This document shows, piece after piece, positions 1 through 6,136 of a DNA stretch of 6,136 bases. The notes under the pieces were generated by a model. That model was not told the DNA's origin and searched no databases. It saw nothing but the letters and a program-made list of their open reading frames with translations. Both the position numbers and the translations under genes were made by a program. The DNA comes from JBCFBK01 sp039679975 (GTDB lineage Bacteria > Bacteroidota > Bacteroidia > Bacteroidales > Prolixibacteraceae). Location: the NCBI GenBank assembly GCA_039679975.1, contig JBDKTZ010000603.1, positions 1-6,136 of the forward strand, read 5' to 3'. Position 1 is the stretch's first letter, and the number at the start of each line of letters is the position of its first letter.

Positions 1-542
1 TGCTGGAAGAAGTAGGGCTTTTTGAGGCGCGCGACAGGCAAGCCAACAGGCTTTCGGGAGGGATGAAACGCAGGCTTGGTATTGCTCAGGCATTGATCAA
101 TAATCCACGTTTGATTATAGTCGATGAGCCGACAACGGGACTTGATCCGGAAGAGCGGATCCGGTTTCGTAATTTGCTTTCGACCATCTCAACCAACGAC
201 GTCATTATTATTCTTTCGACCCATATTGTAGGTGATATTTCAAGTACCTGTAAAAACATGGCTTTGCTTAACGGAGGAGAGCTGGTATACAGCGGCGCAC
301 CTGATGATCTGGTGGAAAAAGCGAGAAATAAAGTATGGCTGGTCAAGGCTACCGAAGCTGAATATATGGAGATTAACGAGAAATATCCTGTCATTTCAAA
401 TGTTCCGACAAACGATGGTTGGGAGGTGCAATTAGTTGCGGACGAGATAAACGGGTATTTTGGCAAGACCATAGAGCCAAACCTAGAACATGCCTATGTT
501 TACTTTATGGAAGCGAAGCTAAATCGATGGACAACTAACTAA
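1..542 (+). CDS. ABC transporter ATP-binding protein, 5' end missing
   Basis: This is the C-terminal part of a cytoplasmic ATPase subunit that would drive the membrane protein encoded next to it. The reading frame enters the window at base 3 and gives 179 visible residues; the Walker A and Q-loop regions lie upstream of the window. Seen directly, numbering from base 3: the signature motif LSGGM (residues 17-21), Walker B with catalytic glutamate in LIIVDEP (37-43), the D-loop GLD (46-48) and the H-loop histidine in STH (72-74). About 100 residues follow as a C-terminal extension, ending in a YVYFMEAKLNRW-like tail often seen in ATPases of ABC-2 exporters. The ATG at 63 falls inside the signature motif and is not the start. 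All visible motifs are intact, so the ATPase is probably active. The stop lies 11 bp before the permease, which implies an operon. ABC family membership is certain; the substrate is unknown. Confidence 0.95.
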   Translation, partial: LEEVGLFEARDRQANRLSGGMKRRLGIAQALINNPRLIIVDEPTTGLDPEERIRFRNLLSTISTNDVIIILSTHIVGDISSTCKNMALLNGGELVYSGAPDDLVEKARNKVWLVKATEAEYMEINEKYPVISNVPTNDGWEVQLVADEINGYFGKTIEPNLEHAYVYFMEAKLNRWTTN

Positions 543-553
543 ACATCAACGGC

Positions 554-3500
554 ATGATCTCGATTCATTTTGTACGATCGATTGCTCTTTACGAGACAAA
601 AACGCTGCTGCGCAGTTGGTTTTTCCGTATTTTTGCCATCATCTCAATTGTATTTCTGGCGTTCTTTAATTTCGGAGTGTTGCTCCAGTCCGGTGGCGGT
701 TCTGGTCAATGGGAAGTCAAAGGGCTTCCTTCGATCATCCCCTATGTGAACCTGTTGTTCCTGAATGTTGTTCAGGCCATTATTGCGATATTCCTGGCGT
801 CCGATTTTTTAAAGCGGGACAAGAAACTGGATACAACTGAAGTGATCTACATGCGGCCGATGACCAACGGAGAATACGTGGCCGGAAAGACCCTGGGGAA
901 CCTTGTTGTTTTTATCATTCTTAACCTGTTAATACTGGCTGTTGCGCTCATTTTTAACCTGATTACCAAGAACGCCTCTGTGACTTGGATCGCTTATTTT
1001 TGGTATTTTCTTCTGATCAGTCTGCCAACGCTGACCTTCATCATGGGACTTTCATTTTTGTTTATGTCGCTGATTAGGAATCAGGCGGTTACATTTATAG
1101 TGCTTTTGGGTTATGTGGCGGTCTCCCTGTTTTACCTACAGAACAAATTTTATTACTTGTTCGATTACATGGCCTTCAATATTCCGATGACATATTCCGA
1201 TTTTGTCGGATTCGGCGACCTGAACAGGATACTCGTTCACAGGGGAATGTATTTTTTTCTTGGATTGGCCTGTATCTTTTACACGATCGTTATGTTGCGC
1301 CGCTTGCCAAATTCATCGGGAACCGGTAGTATTTCGCTTGCTTTCGGATCTGTATTTCTAATCTTTGCCGCTTATCTTGGATATGATCATGTTTCTTCCT
1401 TTTTAAAGCAGCAGCATTTACGTACTGAAATGCTTGATCTTAATGACCAGTACAAGAGTATTAAGCAGGTTGATGTAACAGATTACCAGATCAGTTTAGT
1501 TCATTCAGGGGAAACGATTGCATGTACAAGCACCATGGCCGTCTGTAACAAAGGAGATGAAACCATCAATTCCATTATTTTCAGTTTGAACCCGGGACTG
1601 ATCCTGGACAAGGTTTCTGTTGACGGGAAAGAACAACCGTTTACCCGAAAGCTGAATATTGTTGAACTGGAAGGATGCAGCCTGGCTCCCGGAGAAAAAA
1701 ATGAGGTTGTTTTCTCATACATGGGTAAAATAGACGAAGCGGCTTGTTATCTGGATGTAGACGACGAAACCAGGACGAAAGCATACCGGAATATGATGTA
1801 TCAGATCGACAAGCGGTATGCTTTTATTACACCCGATTACTTGTTACTTACCCGTGAAAACAACTGGTATCCCATTCCCGGCGCCGGTTTTGGCAATAGG
1901 AATGATCAATGGCTTAACCGTCAGTTTAGTAATTATAAGCTGGAAGTGACTACAAGCCCGGGATTGATCCCTGTTTCTCAGGGAGTCGCAACTCATGAAA
2001 ATAGTACGTTTACATTTACTTCGTCGCACCCGCAATCCCAGATTTCATTGGTTATTGGCGATTATGACCGGATGCAGGCTAAAATAGACGGGTTGGATTT
2101 CAATATCTATGTCAGGAGGGGGCATAACTACTTCTCTGAATTTTTTGAAGAGATCAAGGATACCGTGCCGGCTATCATTTCAGAATCATTAAAAGATTTT
2201 GAACGTGACATTGATCTGTATTATCCTTTTGAACGGCTGTCGCTGGTAGAGGTTCCCATCCAGTTCTATTCGTACGAAAGGACGCTGAGTGGCGCCAGAG
2301 AACAGATTCAACCCGAAATGATCCTCTATACTGAAAAAGGGATATTGGTCAACGAAGCCGATTTTGAAGGACGGATGAATTCACGGCGAGGGTTTGGACC
2401 GCAAAGGGAGGAAAACCTGACCCCACGCGAGAAAAAGATCAATGTGCTGCAAAATTTCGTTTCAACCTTTAAACAGGAACAAGGCCGTCCTGATTTTAGC
2501 CGTTCACAGGGACAGATGCAGGTGGAGGAAAAGCAGAATCCTTTTTATGCATTTCCGCTGTTTTATAATTATGCCCATTATATTCATTCTGATCGCTGGC
2601 CTGTCACAGACAGGGTATTTGAATCCTATAAAAAGCAGTCGAACGACAGTCCCGGAATGGGGTGGATGCGTGATATGCAGGGAATGTCGGAAGATGAGCA
2701 AGGGAATCTGGCCCTGCTTTCTCAGAGTTTTGAAGAGATTCTGAACGATCCGGATCAAAAGAAGATCGTTGACAATGTCATTCAGTTAAAGGGTTCTGCC
2801 TTGTTTTCGATTATCAAACGAAGGACGGAGGACGAAACATTCGAGGATTTTTTGTATGAATTTCTGGACCGGACAAAATTTAAGACGACCGGGATACAGG
2901 ATTTTAATGACGCGTTATTGCAGCGCTTTGGAATCGATCTGATCCCGTATATGGAAAATTGGTTTAGCAGTAAGGAACTCCCGGCATTCCTGATCGGGAA
3001 TGTAAATGCAGTTAACGTTCTGGATGGAGACCAAATGAAAACCATGGTTAAATTTAAGATCAGCAATACCGAGAAAACAGAAGGAATTGTTTCAGTCAAT
3101 TTTCGTTTGGGGGGTGGTTTCGGAGGACGTTTTGGCGGAATGGGAGGGTCTCCGGAAACGATCAGTAAACTGATTCACCTGGAGGGAACCCAGACAAAAG
3201 AAGTAAGCCTGTTGCTGAATGGAACTCCGCGAGGTGCAGAGATCAACACGTTCACGTCCAAGAATATACCTTCCCAAATACGGATCTCGCTTGAGAATGT
3301 GGAGGAAGATAAAAAAGCAGTTCCGTTTGAAGGGGAAAAAATTGTTGATACCCCTGTTCGTATTGCCGAAGATAATGAAATTATTGTCGATAATGAAGAT
3401 CCTGGATTTAACGTGAGTATTTCCAATGAAACAAGCCTGCTACGACGGTTGCTGGATGAAGATGATGAGAAGGCTTCAAAATATTCAGGTTTTTCCAGAT

Positions 3501-3901
3501 GGAATCTTCCCCGTAGCTGGACATTAACAACCAATTCCGGCTTTTATGGTGCTTATATCCGTTCTGCTTATTACATACGTTCGGGAACCGGCGATCAAAA
3601 AGTAACCTGGAATGTTCCGGTGAAAGAAAACGGGTACTATGACGTGTACGTCTATGTTTTCAAGGATGTCCGGGGATTTGGAAGAAGGGGAGGAGACGAA
3701 GAAAAAGGAGAATATAATTACATTGTTCATCATGATGACGGAGAAGAGTTGGCAACGATCGAAATAAAATCGGCAGAAGCGGGCTGGAACAGGCTGGGCG
3801 CCTATTATTTTTCACCTGACTCGGCGGTTATTGAGATGACCAATCAGTCACAGGCCCGGATGGTCGTGGCCGATGCGGTGAAACTGATCAAACAGAAATG
3901 A
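554..3901 (+). CDS. ABC-2 permease fused to degenerate M1 peptidase-like and golvesin-like domains
   Basis: This 1115-residue protein is probably the membrane subunit of an exporter powered by the ATPase 11 bp upstream. Hydrophobic segments near residues 21-42, 61-82, 113-136, 145-172, 177-195, 230-248 and 258-275 form an ABC-2-like core; seven crossings would put residues from about 276 on in the periplasm. Residues about 300-510 resemble the M1 aminopeptidase N-terminal beta domain. Residues about 511-805 resemble the M1 catalytic and helical region, with YYPFERLSLVEVP (556-568) and the KGSALF...NWF pattern (746-803). Neither HEXXH nor GXMEN is present: the likely equivalents are YNYAH (671-675) and GAREQ (580-584), so peptidase activity is doubtful. 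A beta domain with a Gly-rich loop (853-865) follows. Residues about 943-1113 match the golvesin C-terminal-like pattern, with VDNEDPGF, GWNRLGAYYF and VVADAV. The ATG at 554 is chosen because the membrane domain begins soon after it; no Shine-Dalgarno sequence is seen. The domain alignments are by eye. Confidence 0.88.
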   Translation: MISIHFVRSIALYETKTLLRSWFFRIFAIISIVFLAFFNFGVLLQSGGGSGQWEVKGLPSIIPYVNLLFLNVVQAIIAIFLASDFLKRDKKLDTTEVIYMRPMTNGEYVAGKTLGNLVVFIILNLLILAVALIFNLITKNASVTWIAYFWYFLLISLPTLTFIMGLSFLFMSLIRNQAVTFIVLLGYVAVSLFYLQNKFYYLFDYMAFNIPMTYSDFVGFGDLNRILVHRGMYFFLGLACIFYTIVMLRRLPNSSGTGSISLAFGSVFLIFAAYLGYDHVSSFLKQQHLRTEMLDLNDQYKSIKQVDVTDYQISLVHSGETIACTSTMAVCNKGDETINSIIFSLNPGLILDKVSVDGKEQPFTRKLNIVELEGCSLAPGEKNEVVFSYMGKIDEAACYLDVDDETRTKAYRNMMYQIDKRYAFITPDYLLLTRENNWYPIPGAGFGNRNDQWLNRQFSNYKLEVTTSPGLIPVSQGVATHENSTFTFTSSHPQSQISLVIGDYDRMQAKIDGLDFNIYVRRGHNYFSEFFEEIKDTVPAIISESLKDFERDIDLYYPFERLSLVEVPIQFYSYERTLSGAREQIQPEMILYTEKGILVNEADFEGRMNSRRGFGPQREENLTPREKKINVLQNFVSTFKQEQGRPDFSRSQGQMQVEEKQNPFYAFPLFYNYAHYIHSDRWPVTDRVFESYKKQSNDSPGMGWMRDMQGMSEDEQGNLALLSQSFEEILNDPDQKKIVDNVIQLKGSALFSIIKRRTEDETFEDFLYEFLDRTKFKTTGIQDFNDALLQRFGIDLIPYMENWFSSKELPAFLIGNVNAVNVLDGDQMKTMVKFKISNTEKTEGIVSVNFRLGGGFGGRFGGMGGSPETISKLIHLEGTQTKEVSLLLNGTPRGAEINTFTSKNIPSQIRISLENVEEDKKAVPFEGEKIVDTPVRIAEDNEIIVDNEDPGFNVSISNETSLLRRLLDEDDEKASKYSGFSRWNLPRSWTLTTNSGFYGAYIRSAYYIRSGTGDQKVTWNVPVKENGYYDVYVYVFKDVRGFGRRGGDEEKGEYNYIVHHDDGEELATIEIKSAEAGWNRLGAYYFSPDSAVIEMTNQSQARMVVADAVKLIKQK

Positions 3902-3956
3902 AGTATCAAGTATCAAGTATCAAGTATCAAGACACAAGAACTAAGAACCAAGATGA
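3901..3956. repeat. Tandem heptamer array A (AAGNNNN x8)
   Basis: Eight consecutive 7-bp units all begin with AAG. The first four are identical (AAGTATC) and the next four diverge in the last four positions (for example AAGACAC and AAGAACT), with no insertion or deletion between units. The first base of the array is the last base of the permease stop codon TGA. Changes in copy number would therefore not alter the upstream protein. The function is unknown; this may be an intergenic repeat family or a remnant of slippage. Confidence 0.9.
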
Positions 3957-4015
3957 AGATCAGACAGGCAAATACTCAGATAATCAAACAGTCAGAGGTT
4001 CCGGTAATCTGTGAA

Positions 4016-4106
4016 TCCGGTATCCGGTGTCCTGTCTCCCGTGTCCCGTGTCCGGTCTCCGTCTTCGGCTATGCTCTATGCTCCATGCTCTGTGCCCTAT
4101 GCCATT
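4016..4106. repeat. Degenerate phased heptamer array B (TCCSGTN then TGCYCTA words)
   Basis: Thirteen consecutive 7-bp units share one register. The first eight (4016-4071) are variants of TCCSGTN, such as TCCGGTG and TCCCGTG. The next five (4072-4106) are variants of TGCYCTA, such as TGCTCTA and TGCCCTA. Every unit starts with T, and only one exact unit (TCCCGTG) recurs, yet there is no slip in phase, including at the change of word. The array is pyrimidine-rich on the + strand. The 59 bases between arrays A and B (3957-4015) hold one extra TCCGGTA at 4000-4006, which is out of phase, and nothing else I can assign. Confidence 0.85.
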
Positions 4107-4136
4107 TTACCCTGTAACCCTGTAACCATTTTAACC
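4102..4136. repeat. Short 8-bp repeat with CCATTTTA flanks
   Basis: Two direct copies of CCCTGTAA (4110-4117 and 4118-4125) sit between two copies of CCATTTTA (4102-4109 and 4126-4133). The element touches the end of heptamer array B and ends 9 bases before the tolC-family start codon. It would lie in the untranslated leader if transcription starts upstream. The role is unknown. It has no clear inverted symmetry that would suggest an operator or a hairpin. Confidence 0.7.
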
Positions 4137-4145
4137 ATACACCAC

Positions 4146-5624
4146 ATGAAAATTCCCGTTCAGTTAACATTTTTTATTTTGCTATGCCTGTTGCCCGGAG
4201 GATCGCTTTTGTCTCAGCAACTTCTCACCCTCGACAAATCAATGGAAATAGCCGGACAAAACAGTCCGGATATCCGGAGTTCGCTGTTTTCTCTGGAACG
4301 TTCACAGGAATCGCTTAATGCCCAGAAGGCTGCGTTGAAATCGCAGTTTGCCCTGAGCCTTACCCCGGTTGATTACAGCCGCAGCCATACCTTCGACCAT
4401 TTTTCGTCGACCTGGTATACCAATGAATCGATCGGCGCCTCGGGAACATTCACCGTTTCGCAGCCCATTCTTCCGACCGACGGGACCATTTCACTGGTCA
4501 ACCGTTTTGGATGGGAGAAGAATAACAACGACTTTTCGGGAAAGGAAGACAAGGCCTTTGTGAATAATCTTTACCTGAATATTACCCAGCCTTTGTTTAC
4601 CTATAACAGGCTGAAACTTCAGCTAAAAGAGCTGGAACTTGATCTGGAAAATTCAAATCTCAGTTACGCCATGCAAAAGCTGAACCTGGAAAAGCAGGTC
4701 ACCCAGTTTTTTTATAACGTATACATGGCGCAGATGAGTTTAAGTATATCGGAGGAGGAGCTGAAGAATACGGAAAAAAGCTTCGAGATCACGAAAAACA
4801 AGGTAGATGCAGGTCTGGCGGCAAAAGAAGAGCTTTACCAGGCCGAGCTGAACTTCGCCACGGCTAAGTCGGAAGTCCAAAACCAGCGGGTAACGCTTGA
4901 GAATTACAAGGACCAGTTTAAACAATATATCGGGATGAATATCACCGAAGAGATCGGGGTACTTGCAGATGTCCGGGCCGAGCCGGTTATCGTTGATCTG
5001 AATAAAGCCATTGACTACGGGCTGAAATCGAGGATGGAAATCAGGCAAAGGGAGATCAGTATTGAAAACTCCCAGTTCAGTCTGATCGAAACCAAGGGGC
5101 TGAATGAATTTAAAGGGGATATGAAGCTGTCGATCGGGATTATCGGCGAGGACGAAAAGTTGAATAACATGTATGATAACCCAACCAGTAACCCGGCCGT
5201 GTCGGTTGCCTTTAATGTGCCTTTGTTTGACTGGGGAGAAAAGAAATCCCGGATTAAAGCACAGGAAGCTGTGATCAAACAGCAGGAACTGAATTTTGAC
5301 CAGCAGAAAGTACAGATCATTGTCGACATTCGTCAGGTATACCGGAGTCTTCAGAATTTGCAGAATCAGATCGAAATAGCCAAACAGAACGAAAAGAATG
5401 CACAGCTGACCTATGAAATTAACCTCGAGCGTTATGCCAATGGTGATTTGACGGGGATGGATCTGAACCTTTATCAGACGCAGCTGTCGGAAAAGAAAAT
5501 GGCTTATGCGCAGTCGCTAATCGATTACAAGATCGAACTGCTGAATCTGAAAATCCAGACGCTTTATGATTTTGAAGCTAATGTGGGGATTGTTCCCGAG
5601 GAGATCATGAATAAGAAGAAGTGA
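4146..5624 (+). CDS. TolC-family outer-membrane efflux protein
   Basis: This 492-residue protein should form the outer-membrane channel and periplasmic tunnel of a tripartite efflux pump. The ATG at 4146 is chosen because it gives a proper signal peptide: K2, a hydrophobic core (residues 7-17), then GGSLLSQQ with likely cleavage near residue 23. The frame stays open upstream to a GTG at 4011, but those 45 codons translate the heptamer array into a Pro/Ser/Val-rich string with no signal-peptide character, so they are rejected. The mature part shows the duplicated outer-membrane efflux layout. Each half begins with a beta-strand motif (TQPLFTYNRLK at 147-157; VPLFDWGEKK at 348-357), followed by long amphipathic helices rich in Q, E, K and L (about 150-255 and 355-470). 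The length is typical for the family. The adaptor gene starts 32 bp downstream, so the two are very probably co-transcribed. The substrate cannot be read from the sequence. Confidence 0.93.
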   Translation: MKIPVQLTFFILLCLLPGGSLLSQQLLTLDKSMEIAGQNSPDIRSSLFSLERSQESLNAQKAALKSQFALSLTPVDYSRSHTFDHFSSTWYTNESIGASGTFTVSQPILPTDGTISLVNRFGWEKNNNDFSGKEDKAFVNNLYLNITQPLFTYNRLKLQLKELELDLENSNLSYAMQKLNLEKQVTQFFYNVYMAQMSLSISEEELKNTEKSFEITKNKVDAGLAAKEELYQAELNFATAKSEVQNQRVTLENYKDQFKQYIGMNITEEIGVLADVRAEPVIVDLNKAIDYGLKSRMEIRQREISIENSQFSLIETKGLNEFKGDMKLSIGIIGEDEKLNNMYDNPTSNPAVSVAFNVPLFDWGEKKSRIKAQEAVIKQQELNFDQQKVQIIVDIRQVYRSLQNLQNQIEIAKQNEKNAQLTYEINLERYANGDLTGMDLNLYQTQLSEKKMAYAQSLIDYKIELLNLKIQTLYDFEANVGIVPEEIMNKKK

Positions 5625-5656
5625 GTAAACAGACACAAGTGATAAAACTAAACACC

Positions 5657-6136
5657 ATGAATATTAATCGGAATTGTCCTGTCATGCTTCTTTTGGCATT
5701 GGGCCTGGCAGCTTGTAATAATCAAACTCAAAATACGGAAACAGAAGTTGCCATCCCTGTTTCCGTAACCGATTTAAGGCTCAGTTCTATCGAGCAGACA
5801 ACCAGTACTACCGGGACTGTTAAGGCAACCAAGGACGTTAGTTTGTCGACTGAGATGTCGGGCAGGTATCGGATGCTCAACAATTCACGAACAGGCAAAC
5901 CATTTATGCTTGGCGACCGTGTGGAAAGCGGGCAGGTGATTATTGAACTGGAAGATGAAGAATATGAGAATAACATCGGAATAGAAGCGAAAGAGCTAAG
6001 CCTGAAGATGGCTGAACAGGATTATAAGAAGCAGAAATCGCTTTTTGATAAGGGTGGTGTGACATTGAGTGAGTTAAGCAACGCCGAAGTAGCCGCGGTC
6101 AATGCGAGAGATAACTATGAAAAAGCAAAGATCCAG
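5657..6136 (+). CDS. Efflux periplasmic adaptor (HlyD/RND MFP-type) lipoprotein, 3' end missing
   Basis: This is the N-terminal 160 residues of a membrane-fusion adaptor that links an inner-membrane pump to the TolC-family channel. The ATG at 5657 gives a lipoprotein signal: R5 in the n-region, a hydrophobic run, and the lipobox LAAC with C20 as the lipidated residue. NNQT follows, with no acidic surface-export signal, which fits a periplasm-facing lipoprotein. Residues 52-103 fit the first beta-barrel/lipoyl half (TGTVKATKDVSLSTEMSG, then GDRVESGQVIIELEDEEY). Residues about 105-160 begin the alpha-helical hairpin (EQDYKKQKSLFDKGGVTLSE). There are about seven more residues than usual between the SG and GD landmarks. 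The start has an A-rich leader (ACTAAACACC) and no Shine-Dalgarno sequence. The frame is open to the last base. An RND permease gene is expected next; which pump class it serves cannot be decided here. Confidence 0.92.
   Translation, partial: MNINRNCPVMLLLALGLAACNNQTQNTETEVAIPVSVTDLRLSSIEQTTSTTGTVKATKDVSLSTEMSGRYRMLNNSRTGKPFMLGDRVESGQVIIELEDEEYENNIGIEAKELSLKMAEQDYKKQKSLFDKGGVTLSELSNAEVAAVNARDNYEKAKIQ

Noticed and set aside
86..472. Long antisense reading frames, here and at other places under the four genes
   Set aside because: They lie opposite clearly conserved genes, show no recognisable domains and are explained as shadows.
3901..3956. Phase-variable coding repeat
   Set aside because: The array follows the stop codon and is about 190 bp from the next start, so unit changes cannot shift either reading frame.
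3901..4127. CRISPR array
   Set aside because: The units are 7-8 bp, contiguous and without unique spacers of normal length, and no cas genes are visible.
4011..4145. GTG at 4011 as the start of the TolC-family gene
   Set aside because: The extension is translated repeat, and the ATG at 4146 gives a clean signal peptide.
3902..4145. Rho-independent terminator or riboswitch between the permease and tolC genes
   Set aside because: I found no stable GC-rich hairpin followed by a T-run. The CCGG pairs at 4001-4020 give only four-base stems.
3902..4200. Bacteroidota promoter (TTG / TAnnTTTG) for the tolC-family gene
   Set aside because: No convincing -7 match at suitable spacing was seen. The nearest T-rich stretch is inside the signal-peptide coding region.
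5631..5639. AGACACAAG before the adaptor gene, shared with array A (3930-3938)
   Set aside because: It is a single 9-base match with no tandem structure and could be chance in A-rich leader sequence.

Overview
The window looks like part of a Bacteroidota genome, probably a Bacteroidales or Marinilabiliales-like lineage; this placement is inference. None of the three visible start codons has a purine-rich Shine-Dalgarno sequence. They have A-rich leaders instead. The gene families and their order fit the phylum: an ABC ATPase next to an ABC permease/M1-peptidase fusion, then a TolC-family protein followed by a lipoprotein efflux adaptor. All four genes lie on the + strand.

Region 1 (1-3901) is an ABC export module. 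It begins inside the ATPase gene, which keeps its signature motif, Walker B, D-loop and H-loop. Eleven bases after its stop comes a 1115-residue protein with an N-terminal ABC-2-like membrane domain of about seven helices. Beyond the membrane it carries a large M1-aminopeptidase-like region that appears to have lost its catalytic residues, and it ends in a golvesin C-terminal-like beta domain. The two genes probably form one transcription unit and one transporter. The substrate is not visible.

Region 2 (3902-4145) is non-coding and is the most unusual stretch. It holds strings of 7-bp words in strict register. Eight AAG-initial heptamers start on the last base of the permease stop codon. Further on, thirteen consecutive heptamers change from a TCCSGTN-like word to a TGCYCTA-like word without losing phase. 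A short 8-bp repeat flanked by CCATTTTA words follows. The arrays contain no stop codon in the tolC frame, so automatic annotation tends to start tolC 45 codons too early.

Region 3 (4146-6136) is the start of a tripartite efflux operon: a TolC-family outer-membrane channel, then a periplasmic adaptor lipoprotein cut by the window end. An RND pump (or, less likely, an ABC or MFS pump) is expected just downstream, but this is inference from the usual gene order. Regions 1 and 3 are both export systems but look like separate units divided by the repeat region.
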